From the NCBI RefSeq assembly GCF_000311785.1, contig NZ_HE978543.1:18162-82161 (forward strand): a stretch of 64,000 bases of DNA. The letters are read 5' to 3'. A program made the position numbers and the translations under genes. Source of the DNA: Brevibacillus massiliensis. GTDB taxonomy: Bacteria; Bacillota; Bacilli; Brevibacillales; Brevibacillaceae. Below, one piece after another: positions 43,096-51,061 of the stretch. Numbering within the stretch: the first letter of the stretch is position 1; each line of letters begins with the position of its first letter. The notes under the pieces are model-generated. The model saw nothing but the letters and a program-made list of their open reading frames with translations. It was not told where the DNA came from and ran no database searches.

Positions 43096-43836
43096 ATGCC
43101 GCAACTACACCTGAAACACCTGCACGTCGCCATCGAAAAAAAATCCATCCTGACCATTGAGCAAATGAGCCTTGCCTGTGGTAAAATTTATGGCATCGTA
43201 GGTCCGAGCGGGTCGGGCAAAAGCACGCTGCTCAGAGTGGTCAACCTGCTGCAAAAGCCGCTTACGGGCACGATGAACTACTGGGGCGAAGAGGTGGACC
43301 TCGCGTCACTTTCCCATGCCAAGGCCTTGGCGATCCAGCGCCAGATGGCATTTGTCGCCCAACAGCCGGTCATGTTCCACACCTCGGTGTTTGACAATGT
43401 GGCGATGGGGCTTCGTTACCGCAAGCTGGACCGCAAGACGATCCGGGAGCGGGTCAGTGAGGCATTGCAGCTCGTCGATCTGGCCGACCGCATCCACCAG
43501 CAGGCCGCCACCTTGTCCGGGGGCGAAGCGCAGCGGGTCGCCCTGGCCAGAGCCATCGTGCTGAATCCCCGGCTGCTTCTGCTGGATGAGCCGACGGCGA
43601 GCCTGGATCCGGCCAACGTGTCTATTTTTGAGCAGGTCATCAAGGGGATCCATCAGCAAAGGGGCACGACGATCATGATCGTGACCCACAATCTGCCCCA
43701 GGCCAAACGGCTTGCCGATCACTGCTTGTTCGTTCACAAGGGGCGAATTGTCGAGTCGGCCGACACCTCGACCTTTTTTGACCAGCCACAAAGCCAGGAA
43801 CTGGCAGATTTTATCTCCGGGCGGATGATCTATTGA
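43096..43836 (+). CDS. tupC: Tungstate ABC transporter ATP-binding protein
   Basis: 246 residues. Walker [11 protein letters not shown]-loop AFVAQQPVMFHTSVFDNVAMG, signature LSGGEAQRVALARAI, Walker B LLLLDEPTASLD, H-loop VTHNLPQAKRLADH. The gene begins 1 bp after tupB. No C-terminal molybdate-binding (TOBE/Mop) domain, as expected for TupC and unlike ModC. Confidence 0.92.
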   Translation: MPQLHLKHLHVAIEKKSILTIEQMSLACGKIYGIVGPSGSGKSTLLRVVNLLQKPLTGTMNYWGEEVDLASLSHAKALAIQRQMAFVAQQPVMFHTSVFDNVAMGLRYRKLDRKTIRERVSEALQLVDLADRIHQQAATLSGGEAQRVALARAIVLNPRLLLLDEPTASLDPANVSIFEQVIKGIHQQRGTTIMIVTHNLPQAKRLADHCLFVHKGRIVESADTSTFFDQPQSQELADFISGRMIY

Positions 43837-43873
43837 ATGGATCAGAGCCCCGGGAACGGAGGGATTGCTTCTC

Positions 43874-44911
43874 ATGGATACGGAAATTCACCAGCGGTAT
43901 TCGCGGCAAATCCTGTTCGCCCCGATTGGCAAAGCGGGCCAGTTGAAGCTGTTGCAAAGCAAGGCGGTCATCGTCGGGATGGGAGCACTCGGGACAGTCC
44001 TTGCCAACCACATGGTCCGCGCCGGTGTCGGTTTCGTCAGGATCATCGACCGCGACTTTGTCGAAGAAAGCAATTTGCAGCGCCAGATGCTCTACGACGA
44101 GGAGGATGCCCGCGCCCACCTGCCAAAAGCCGTTGCCGCCGCCGCCAAACTGCAAAAGATCAACTCGACGGTTACGGTGGAACCCATCGTCGCCGATCTG
44201 AATGCGACCAATGCCGAAGCGTACCTGACCGGATTTGACCTGATCCTGGACGGCTCGGACAACTTCCAGGTCCGCTACCTGGTCAATGACGTGGCGGTCA
44301 AGCACAGGATTCCCTGGATCCACGGTGCGGCCGTCAGCTCCAAGGGGATGTTTGCCGTCATCCGGCCGGGTGAGACGCCCTGTTACCGCTGTCTCTTCCC
44401 CCATCCTCCCGAAGGCCGCACAGAGACGTGCGACACGACAGGCGTGATCGGTCCGATCGTGCATGTCATCGCCTCATACCAGGCCGTCGAAGCACTTAAG
44501 CTGCTGCTCGGCGCCACCCAGCAGCAGAACCCCAATCTGGAGCAGTTTGAGCTCTGGCAAAACGACCATCTGCAAATCAATATCGCCAATGGAAAAAATG
44601 CCAACTGCCCGGCCTGCGGCCAAGGGATTTTCGAGTATCTGGATCTGACAGCACCAGCGCAGCAAGAATTCACGTCACTCTGCGGCAGGGATACGGTACA
44701 GATCACCCCGATCCAGCCGAAGCAGGTGGATCTGGAGGCATTGTCCCGCCGGTTTGAGCAGCTCGGAACAGTGGAAAAAAATCCCTTTTTACTCCGGTTT
44801 CATATCGATTCTTATACCCTTGTCTTCTTTAAGGACGGGCGCGTGCTGGTCCAGGGTTCGCAGGACATCTCCACGGCCAGGTCGCTCTACGCCAAATACG
44901 TGGGATATTAG
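43874..44911 (+). CDS. MoeB/ThiF-family E1-like adenylyltransferase
   Basis: 345 residues. The N-terminal half is a ThiF fold: RYSRQILFAPIGKAGQLKLL, ATP-binding GMGALGTVLANHM, IDRDFVEESNLQRQMLYDEE, DGSDNFQVRYLVND. Zinc Cys pairs are CYRC and CPAC, and TCDTTGVIGPIVHVIAS holds the conserved Cys. The C-terminal 75 residues (FLLRFHIDSYTLVFF, VLVQGSQDISTARSLYAKYV) are the usual MoeB extension. It would adenylylate the Gly-Gly tail of MoaD (37825) and perhaps other Gly-Gly proteins. ATG at 43874 is 10 nt after GGAGGG; a TTG at 43865 is less likely. Last gene of the tup run. Confidence 0.9.
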   Translation: MDTEIHQRYSRQILFAPIGKAGQLKLLQSKAVIVGMGALGTVLANHMVRAGVGFVRIIDRDFVEESNLQRQMLYDEEDARAHLPKAVAAAAKLQKINSTVTVEPIVADLNATNAEAYLTGFDLILDGSDNFQVRYLVNDVAVKHRIPWIHGAAVSSKGMFAVIRPGETPCYRCLFPHPPEGRTETCDTTGVIGPIVHVIASYQAVEALKLLLGATQQQNPNLEQFELWQNDHLQINIANGKNANCPACGQGIFEYLDLTAPAQQEFTSLCGRDTVQITPIQPKQVDLEALSRRFEQLGTVEKNPFLLRFHIDSYTLVFFKDGRVLVQGSQDISTARSLYAKYVGY

Positions 44912-44923
44912 GGCAAAAAGAAA

Positions 44924-44964
44924 GACGCGGGGAAATGCATTGAACTGCACCCCGCGTCCTTTTT
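44924..44964 (+). terminator. Rho-independent terminator of the tup/E1 operon
   Basis: GACGCGGGG and CCCCGCGTC form a 9-bp perfect stem followed by CTTTTT, 13 bp after the E1 stop. Confidence 0.93.
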
Positions 44965-45058
44965 GCTGTGGAGAACATTGTCCATGGCATTCGAGAAAAA
45001 TAGGCTCGCTCCGTTCGTGGCACGCCAGCGGGGAAGCTGGACTGGCCGTCTGCACACC

Positions 45059-45136
45059 AAAAAAAACGGCACGTCGACCAAAAAGTTCTGGAAGCATCTC
45101 AACGTAGCATTTGGTCGACAAGCGTGTGCCGTTTTT
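45059..45136. terminator. Large inverted repeat, bidirectional terminator
   Basis: AAAAAAACGGCAC-GTCGACCAAA pairs with TTTGGTCGAC-AAGC-GTGTGCCGTTTTTT around a 26-nt loop. A 4-nt bulge interrupts the stem. It could end the minus-strand AlaX transcript. The arms are longer than a normal terminator, so a small mobile repeat is possible. No gene is recognisable in 44965-45260. Confidence 0.7.
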
Positions 45137-45260
45137 TCCGATCCGACTGGGTGGGCGCTGCCAAGGCCTTCGCTCGCTCCATTTTTCTCTGCTTCTCGCG
45201 CTTTGCTCATAAAGCTGGAATGAACGTGATTTGGACGAAAGCCCCTGCAATGTTTTGATG

Positions 45261-46466
45261 TTACGGCAATTCTCTAACCAGATTCGCGGCATAACCGACC
45301 AGTTCTTCAACACCGAGGGTGTCCGGGCCGCCGCCTTGGGCGATGCTGGTGTTTCCTCCGCCTTTTCCGCCGATCAGGGCCAACGTCGTCTTGAGCAGCT
45401 GGTTGGCGTCCGCCTGTACCTCCTGGCCTCTGGCGAATACCATCTGGATGTTGGCGCCTGCTGTAAACAGCAGGCAGACAGCAGACGGCTCTTGTTCGAT
45501 GAGATGCTTTGCAAGCCGCTGCAACTCCGGCAACGGCCTGTGCTCCCAGGAAGCTGTCACCAGCTTGATCGCCCGGAGTGCTTCGGCGCGCGAAAGAAGC
45601 CCCTCGGCCTCTGCCCGCATCAGCTGTTCACGGGCTGCTTTTAGCGCCTCTCCCAGCTCAGTTCTCTCCGAGAGCAGGCGCGTTATTTGTGCAGTCAGGT
45701 CGTGCTGGCTGGTTTTCAATTCAGCGCCTGCCTGGCGCAGGATGCTCCGCTGCTGGCTCACCGCTTTTCTCGTCCGCTGCCCGCAGACGAAGCGAACGCG
45801 CACTTGGCCTTTGTAGCGCTCCCAGTCCAGCACGAGGATGGGACCAACCTCGCCCGTCCTGGCAGGATGGATGCCGCCGCAAGGGCTGTAATCAAAATCA
45901 GCGATCGTCACGATCCTGATATTCTCATCCACGGTAGGCTGTTTGCGAAGCGGCAGGCTGGCCAACTCAGCCGGTTCGACAAAACGGGCAGTGATTTGCC
46001 TGTTTTCAAAAACGATCTGATCGGTCAGCCTCTCCACCCGCTCTACATCCTCCCAAGTGAGATCGGGAACGGCCAAATCGATGGTAACGTGCTCCCGGCC
46101 CAAGTGAAAGCCAACGGTCTTCGCACCCATCAACTCGGCAAAGGCGGCAGATAAAATATGCTGGCCCGCATGCTGCTGCATAAAATCAAAGCGGCGTTCC
46201 CAATCGATCCGGGCATTGACCGGCACATCCGGCTGCTGCTTCCATTTTCCTCCTAGGTAATGCCGGATCTCGCCGTCCACAAGTTCGACGCCGACTACCT
46301 CCACTCCCGCGATCTTCCCGAGGTCGCATGGCTGTCCTCCGCCCGTCGGGTAGAACAGCGTGCGGTCGAGCAGGACGTAATCCCCGTGTTCATCGCTTCC
46401 GCTCTTGATGATACAAGCTTGAAAATCCTGGCCATAGGCGTCTTGGTAATACAATTTTTCCGTCAT
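45261..46466 (-). CDS. AlaX-type alanyl-tRNA editing protein with DHHA1 domain
   Basis: 401 residues. Resembles the C-terminal part of AlaRS: TLFYPTGGGQPCDLG, editing-site zinc motif HAGQHILSAAF, the second half CGGIHPARTGEVGP, a helical linker and the DHHA1 domain ending GGKGGGNTSIAQGGGPDTLG. It removes mischarged serine or glycine from tRNA-Ala in trans (AlaX-L type). No aminoacylation domain is present. Its start overlaps the stop of ypdA by 4 bp. Confidence 0.9.
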   Translation of the reverse strand: MTEKLYYQDAYGQDFQACIIKSGSDEHGDYVLLDRTLFYPTGGGQPCDLGKIAGVEVVGVELVDGEIRHYLGGKWKQQPDVPVNARIDWERRFDFMQQHAGQHILSAAFAELMGAKTVGFHLGREHVTIDLAVPDLTWEDVERVERLTDQIVFENRQITARFVEPAELASLPLRKQPTVDENIRIVTIADFDYSPCGGIHPARTGEVGPILVLDWERYKGQVRVRFVCGQRTRKAVSQQRSILRQAGAELKTSQHDLTAQITRLLSERTELGEALKAAREQLMRAEAEGLLSRAEALRAIKLVTASWEHRPLPELQRLAKHLIEQEPSAVCLLFTAGANIQMVFARGQEVQADANQLLKTTLALIGGKGGGNTSIAQGGGPDTLGVEELVGYAANLVRELP

Positions 46467-47449
46467 CTCGATCTCCTGTCTCGTCCGGCGATATGCTCGG
46501 CAATCAGCCGGCCGTGAAATCTTCCGTTCTCGATAAAGATCGCGTTGGCTTGTTTGTTGTCTGCGGCGACGACACCCGCGATGTAAACGCCCGGAATATT
46601 CGTTTCCATCGTCTCCTCATCGTACAGCGGAGCGCCTGACTCCGGGTCTTCACCGACACCGAGTGAACGCAGAAGCGTCCGGTCAGGCCGATAGCCGATC
46701 AGGGTGAAGACAAAGTCATTCTCCAAAGCAAAGGTATCATCTGGTGTCTCCACCGCAATAAAATGATCGTGGATTTCCGTGACGCGGGACGAGTAGTAGA
46801 CGGTGATCCGTCCCTTTTGCTCCATGCTTTCAAAGATGGGCCGGGTCCAAGCCTTGACGCGATCAGACAACCGCTCTCCCCGGCAGATCACGGTCACCTC
46901 CGCTCCCGCACGCTCCAGGTCAAGTGCGGCATCTACTGCGGAGTTGTTTCCGCCGACGATCGCCACCTTCATCCCGGCATACGGATGCGCTTCTTTATAG
47001 AAGGAGAAAACCTTTGGCAGGTCTTCACCGGGGATCCCCAAACGATTGGGATGGTCAAAATATCCGGTCGCGATAATGACATTGGCACAGCCGTATGCCC
47101 GCTTTGCTCCAAATCGGTCTTTAGTCAAAACGCGAAACATCTGGTCTCCCCGTTCGATCGAGGTCACTGTTTCGTAAAGATGGATGCGCAGTTGATAACG
47201 TTCCGCGACCATGCGGTAGTAGTTTAGCGCCTCCAGTCTGGTCGGCTTCTCATGGGGAGTGGTAAACGGGAAACCTCCGATTTCCAGCAGTTCCGGTGTA
47301 CTGTGGAAAATCATATAGGTTGGGTAATTGAATACCGAGTTGACCAAAGCACCCTTTTCAATGACGAGCGGCTCAATTCCGACTTTCCTCAGCTCCACAG
47401 CGGCGGAGAGGCCGCACGGGCCAGCGCCGATGATAATGGCTTGTTCCAT
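46463..47449 (-). CDS. ypdA: YpdA-family FAD/NADPH disulfide reductase (bacilliredoxin/bacillithiol system)
   Basis: 328 residues. FAD fold AIIIGAGPCGLSAAVEL, the YpdA-specific NYPTYMIFHSTPELLEIGG, NADPH fold VAIVGGNNSAVDAALDLE and the C-terminal FAD motif TNIPGVYIAGVVAADNK. YpdA proteins reduce bacillithiol disulfide in Bacillus and Staphylococcus. It lacks the CxxC of thioredoxin reductase, as expected. Coupled to the AlaX gene. Confidence 0.9.
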   Translation of the reverse strand: MEQAIIIGAGPCGLSAAVELRKVGIEPLVIEKGALVNSVFNYPTYMIFHSTPELLEIGGFPFTTPHEKPTRLEALNYYRMVAERYQLRIHLYETVTSIERGDQMFRVLTKDRFGAKRAYGCANVIIATGYFDHPNRLGIPGEDLPKVFSFYKEAHPYAGMKVAIVGGNNSAVDAALDLERAGAEVTVICRGERLSDRVKAWTRPIFESMEQKGRITVYYSSRVTEIHDHFIAVETPDDTFALENDFVFTLIGYRPDRTLLRSLGVGEDPESGAPLYDEETMETNIPGVYIAGVVAADNKQANAIFIENGRFHGRLIAEHIAGRDRRSR

Positions 47450-47541
47450 AAGTGCGTTTCATACTCCCTTTCAACGATCGCCAGGATGTGCTACCCTTTT
47501 ATGATACCTGATACACCCCGTGATTTGTAGCTCTCGCAACA

Positions 47542-47580
47542 CAAAAGCAGAGAACCCGCCGCATGGCCCTCTGCCTTTTG
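47542..47580. terminator. Terminator downstream of the ferredoxin gene
   Basis: GCAGAG...CTCTGC with CTTTTG on both sides; on the minus strand it ends the ferredoxin transcript. Confidence 0.7.
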
Positions 47581-47610
47581 AAAGATCTGCTATTAGCGTA
47601 TGACTGTACT

Positions 47611-47853
47611 TCAATTTCTGTTGCGGTAAAACTCCCTCGCCTTTTCCAGATAGATTTTGTCTTCGTCCGCCAACTCGTCTTCCGCATAGATCGCGGCCAC
47701 GGGACAAGCCGTTTGACACGCACCGCAGTCAATACATACATCCGGATCGATGAAGTACTGATCTTCGCCTTCATGGATGCAGTCAACCGGGCATACTTCG
47801 ACACAATCCGCTGCTTTTTCCGTCACACAGGGCGACGTGATCACAAAAGGCAC
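47611..47853 (-). CDS. 7Fe (3Fe-4S/4Fe-4S) ferredoxin
   Basis: 80 residues with Cys at 9, 17, 21, 25, 40, 43, 46 and 50. The first set (C9-x7-C17-x3-C21) has the wide spacing that gives a [3Fe-4S] cluster; C40-x2-C43-x2-C46-x3-C50 is the classic [4Fe-4S] set. A general cytoplasmic electron carrier. It could serve the aldehyde:ferredoxin oxidoreductase 7 kb away or the glutamate synthase nearby. GGAGG precedes the ATG. Single-gene unit. Confidence 0.93.
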   Translation of the reverse strand: MPFVITSPCVTEKAADCVEVCPVDCIHEGEDQYFIDPDVCIDCGACQTACPVAAIYAEDELADEDKIYLEKAREFYRNRN

Positions 47854-47981
47854 AGGAATTCCTCCTTTTTGAATTTGACATCCTATTGCGAATTTTCGGT
47901 ACTATCATAACTCATTGACTGGCCGAATGCAATGATCTTGATCCAGAATGGCAGACGGACAAACCATCCCGAAAAGCTGCA

Positions 47982-48010
47982 AACAGCTGCCCGAACCGAG
48001 GGCAGCTGTT
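47982..48010. terminator. Hairpin after the P1 peptidase gene
   Basis: AACAGCTGCCC-GAACCGA-GGGCAGCTGTT, perfect 11-bp arms. The T-run is better on the plus side (CGTCTTTTC) than on the minus side. Confidence 0.7.
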
Positions 48011-48017
48011 CGTCTTT

Positions 48018-49118
48018 TCAAATGCGGTTGTACATTCGCATCACTTCGAGCAATTTTTCGTGATCGATCGCATGTACCTTCTCTCCGTACGGTTTTGCCA
48101 AGGACATGGTTTCTGCCGCCAGCATGGCGTTGACCACGGATTCGTCGACTGCCTGGCAGGCCGCTTCGTAGACGGGATCAAACACTTCATCATTGAGGTA
48201 TTCCATCGAGAGCTTTTTGCCCGACTCTTGCGGAATATCCATTGGGTTGGCGACGGAGAACGCCAGAAAGATGTCACCTGAACTGTTGCCGCCCGGTGTG
48301 CCGCCTCTTCCGATCCCGATCGCCGCCCGTTTGGCAATCCGCCGCAGTTGGTGGGGCAGGAGCGGGAGGTCGGTCCCGATGACGACGATGATGGAGCCTC
48401 GTTCTTTCGTGAACAGCGTGTTTTCCGTCAGATGTTTCCCGACAGGAACACCGAGGATCGTGAGCCATTCGCGCAAGCCGTGGTTGGCCTGCACCAATGC
48501 GCCAACGTGGTACTGTTCTCCGTCGACGTTTACCACTCGCGAAGAAGTGCCGGTACCCCCTTTGAATTCATAACAGATCATTCCGGTTCCGCCGCCTACG
48601 TTCCCCTCCGCTACGGGGCCGGACTTGGCGGACTCAATCGCTGCCAGGACGTGCTCCTCCCGGATGTGCCGCCCGTTGATGTCATTGAGCGAACCGTCGT
48701 ACGTCTCCGCCACGACCGGCATGGCCCAAAAATGGCCGTCGGAAAACTGCTCCCGGTACTGCCGAATCATCCAACCGGTTACCGCGTGGTACGTGATGCC
48801 GACCGAGTGCGAATTGGTAATGCAGATCGGGCTGACAAAATAGCCTGCGTCGTTAATCCAGTGAACCCCGGTCATTTCGCCGTTGCCGTTGAGAGCGTAA
48901 AACCCCGCCCAGATTGGCTGCATCTTCGCTTGTTTGCCCCGCGGCAGTATCGCCGTCACCCCTGTGCGGATCGGTCCAGAACCGATTTTTACCGGGCCTT
49001 CTCCCTGGATCAAGGTAGTAAAACCCACTTCCACCCCGGGAACGTCGGTAATCGCGTTGTATCTGCCTGTCTCACCCGGAAAAGGCAGACCGAGATCGCG
49101 CGCCCGTTTTTTCCCCAT
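48018..49118 (-). CDS. P1-family (DmpA/BapA) N-terminal-nucleophile aminopeptidase
   Basis: 366 residues. ITDVPGVEVGFTTL near the N-terminus, GNVGGGTGMICYEFKGGTGT, and the autocleavage/nucleophile loop GGTPGGNSSGDIFLAFS, where the Ser after Asn is expected to become the new N-terminus. Family enzymes release D- or L-amino acids or beta-alanine from peptides and amides. ATG at 49118 follows AGAGGGGGAG. It lies 28 bp behind the SMR pair, so it is probably the last gene of that TetR-controlled operon. Confidence 0.88.
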   Translation of the reverse strand: MGKKRARDLGLPFPGETGRYNAITDVPGVEVGFTTLIQGEGPVKIGSGPIRTGVTAILPRGKQAKMQPIWAGFYALNGNGEMTGVHWINDAGYFVSPICITNSHSVGITYHAVTGWMIRQYREQFSDGHFWAMPVVAETYDGSLNDINGRHIREEHVLAAIESAKSGPVAEGNVGGGTGMICYEFKGGTGTSSRVVNVDGEQYHVGALVQANHGLREWLTILGVPVGKHLTENTLFTKERGSIIVVIGTDLPLLPHQLRRIAKRAAIGIGRGGTPGGNSSGDIFLAFSVANPMDIPQESGKKLSMEYLNDEVFDPVYEAACQAVDESVVNAMLAAETMSLAKPYGEKVHAIDHEKLLEVMRMYNRI

Positions 49119-49146
49119 AACGACTCCCCCTCTTCTTCGTGACAAC

Positions 49147-49461
49147 CTAGGATATCAGCTTCAAGCCAACAGCCGAAGCAAGCACCATACAGATGAATAG
49201 AACGCGCCGCCAGTCTTTCGATTCTCCGTAAAAAAACATTCCCAACAAAGCGCCTCCCGAAGCGCCAATCCCCGTCCAAACAGCGTAAGCCGTTCCCATC
49301 GACAAGGATTTCATCGCGATCGCCAGGAAGACAAAGCTGGCCGTAAACCCGCCGATCATCAATGCCAGCGCCTGCCATGACTTGTCGTGATGCAGCTTGT
49401 TGATCATCCCAACGGAAAACATTTCGAATAATCCAGCCAAGATCAACGAAACCCACGCCAT
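49147..49461 (-). CDS. Small multidrug resistance protein, subunit 2 (YkkD-like)
   Basis: 104 residues, four TM helices. The SMR Glu in TM1 is present (AGLFEMFSV, about residue 13); KSLSMGTAYAVWTGIGASGG is the TM3 signature. It pairs with the gene 14 bp upstream to form a heteromeric proton-coupled exporter. Paired SMRs handle quaternary cations or guanidinium-like compounds. Confidence 0.9.
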   Translation of the reverse strand: MAWVSLILAGLFEMFSVGMINKLHHDKSWQALALMIGGFTASFVFLAIAMKSLSMGTAYAVWTGIGASGGALLGMFFYGESKDWRRVLFICMVLASAVGLKLIS

Positions 49462-49475
49462 TATGACTCAGCTCC

Positions 49476-49808
49476 TTATGTCTCCGATTCTTTCTCTTTT
49501 GTCACCAGCTTCAGGCCGATCACTCCAACCAAGAGCAAAAGGATCAACAAGACCTTCATGATTTGAAAGGGCTCGCCAAAAAAGGCTAGCTCTGCAAAAA
49601 CCGTTCCCGCTGTGCCAAGTCCGACGAACACGGCGTAAACCGTACCGACCGGAAGCTTTCTGCTGGCTGCGATCATCATGTAGAAGCTGATGAAAATGGA
49701 CACGGCAGTGCCCAGCCACCCCCATGCCGTCGCAGCGTGCTTCAAGCCGATGACCCAGAACACCTCAAATAATGCGGCAATCAATACCTTTAGCCATTCC
49801 CGATTCAT
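49476..49808 (-). CDS. Small multidrug resistance protein, subunit 1 (YkkC-like)
   Basis: 110 residues, four TM helices. TM1 Glu in AALFEVFWVIGLKHA, TM3 RKLPVGTVYAVFVGLGTAG, C-terminal KEKESET tail. Larger partner of the pair. It lies 35 bp behind the TetR gene, so control by that repressor is likely. I see no guanidine riboswitch ahead of it. Confidence 0.9.
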   Translation of the reverse strand: MNREWLKVLIAALFEVFWVIGLKHAATAWGWLGTAVSIFISFYMMIAASRKLPVGTVYAVFVGLGTAGTVFAELAFFGEPFQIMKVLLILLLLVGVIGLKLVTKEKESET

Positions 49809-49843
49809 GTTTCCCTCTCTCCTTCATCCAAGGCCTGCCCTAT

Positions 49844-50419
49844 TTATCTCGTAATGCCGCGCCAGTATATGTCCCAAGAAGCCTCCAACCTTCTGTCAAA
49901 GCGCTCCGTCCCGCCGTACAGCAATTCGACGAGGACGCCGTCCAGCATGCACATGAATGCGATTGCGGCCCGCTGCGAGTCGGCAAAGACAATCTCGCCG
50001 CGCTCCGCCGCCTGCTTGAAAACCGGTTCGAGCAGCACTTCCATGTGATCCAGGTACTGATACACCAGCTTCATAACGGCTGCCTCCAGGGGAACAGGCG
50101 GAAAGTACATCATCCTCATCCAGAATTTGATGCGGTCACTGCGCTCATAGCGTTCCTTGTACTGCCTGATCAAGTCATGCAATAAACATGACAAGGATTT
50201 CCCGTCGTGCGCCTGGAAGTACCTGGTCACAAACTCCAGCTCGCTGAAGGAAACATCGCGGATGACATGCAAAAAAAGGTCGTCTTTTCCCTTAAAGTGT
50301 GCGTATATGGATGGCTTTTTAATCCCGACCTCATCGGCGATATGCGCCAGGGATGCGCCCTCGTATCCGTGCTCGGCAAAGTGTGTCAGCGCAACTTCCT
50401 TGATGCGGTTAGCGGTCAT
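49844..50419 (-). CDS. TetR-family repressor of the SMR operon
   Basis: 191 residues. HTH at residues 1-48 (IKEVALTHFAEHGYEGASLA, IADEVGIKKPSIYAHFKGKD) and an effector domain with several aromatic residues (IKFWMRMMYFPPVP), common in sensors of lipophilic cations. A perfect 14-bp palindrome lies 15 bp before the start codon, fitting autoregulation of the TetR-SMR-SMR-peptidase operon. Confidence 0.9.
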   Translation of the reverse strand: MTANRIKEVALTHFAEHGYEGASLAHIADEVGIKKPSIYAHFKGKDDLFLHVIRDVSFSELEFVTRYFQAHDGKSLSCLLHDLIRQYKERYERSDRIKFWMRMMYFPPVPLEAAVMKLVYQYLDHMEVLLEPVFKQAAERGEIVFADSQRAAIAFMCMLDGVLVELLYGGTERFDRRLEASWDIYWRGITR

Positions 50420-50433
50420 AGGCTCCCTCCTAC

Positions 50434-50447
50434 CTAACGGTCGTTAG
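50434..50447. promoter_or_regulatory. Probable TetR operator
   Basis: CTAACGGTCGTTAG is a perfect inverted repeat (6-bp arms, 2-bp centre) directly upstream of the TetR ribosome site; AACGNNCGTT is a common TetR-family pattern. Confidence 0.75.
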
Positions 50448-50503
50448 TGTATATTTTTTCACATCTCTCCCTGGATGTCAAGAAGCTGCAGCGCGATGAC
50501 AAA

Positions 50504-50530
50504 GAAAAAAGGAGGGACTTTTTCCCTCCT
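50504..50530 (-). terminator. Rho-independent terminator of the cyclotransferase-like gene
   Basis: Minus strand GGAGGG-AAAAAGT-CCCTCC followed by TTTTTTCTTTG. Confidence 0.88.
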
Positions 50531-50559
50531 CGCACAAGCTGTGTGCAGCAGGCCTACCC

Positions 50560-50934
50560 TTAGGTTCGCTTCCGCCATTGCCGCCACGATCCCCCTGGGA
50601 TCGGCGGATATCCCCGGGAATCGCCGTAGACGTAGACCCAGCCCGCCCGATTCGCTTCCCGATCTTCGACCCATACCCTGTCGTACTCATTGCTCTGCCC
50701 TTCACCCGAGTACCCTTCCAGCTCATCGAGGTCCTTCAATCCCTCCGCAGAAATGCCATGCCACTCTCCTTCCACCCAGTCACCCGTTTCATCCAAAACG
50801 AGCGCGGGATATGCGCCAATGTCGTAGAGTCGGCCTCGGACCCGCCCCGGTTCCGTTTGGATGAGGTACGGTTTTACAACGTGGTGATTGCACTCTCCAG
50901 GCAGCAGAGTTCCGTAAACAAAAACCCAAATCAT
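50560..50934 (-). CDS. Gamma-glutamylcyclotransferase-like (AIG2/YtfP fold) protein
   Basis: 124 residues. VFVYGTLLPGECNHHVV holds the YGTL substrate-binding motif, and VEGEWHGISAEGLKDLDELEGY carries the conserved Glu and the DxxEGY motif of the GGCT fold. It releases 5-oxoproline from gamma-glutamyl compounds in known relatives. A longer reading begins upstream, but the ATG at 50934 follows AAAAGGTG and begins at the fold. Lies behind the gltB terminator. Confidence 0.85.
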   Translation of the reverse strand: MIWVFVYGTLLPGECNHHVVKPYLIQTEPGRVRGRLYDIGAYPALVLDETGDWVEGEWHGISAEGLKDLDELEGYSGEGQSNEYDRVWVEDREANRAGWVYVYGDSRGYPPIPGGSWRQWRKRT

Positions 50935-50989
50935 TCGCTTCACCTTTTTTGTCCATGATCGATCATTATAGTCGCAAATGCGGCAAGAG

Positions 50990-51043
50990 GAAAAGACCGG
51001 CCGAAGCGAGAGCCGGTTGCCCTGACTCTCATTTCTGCCGGTC
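50990..51043 (-). terminator. Rho-independent terminator of gltB
   Basis: Minus strand GACCGGC-AGAAATGAGAG pairs with CTCTCGCTTCG-GCCGGTC, followed by TTTTCC. Confidence 0.82.
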
Positions 51044-51061
51044 CGCCCTTGTTTCTGGTTC

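Noticed and set aside
49809..50470. Guanidine-I (ykkC) riboswitch expected ahead of a YkkC/YkkD-like pair
   Set aside because: The pair directly follows a TetR gene with 35 bp between, and the region before TetR is short and taken up by a palindromic operator. No riboswitch-sized structure fits.
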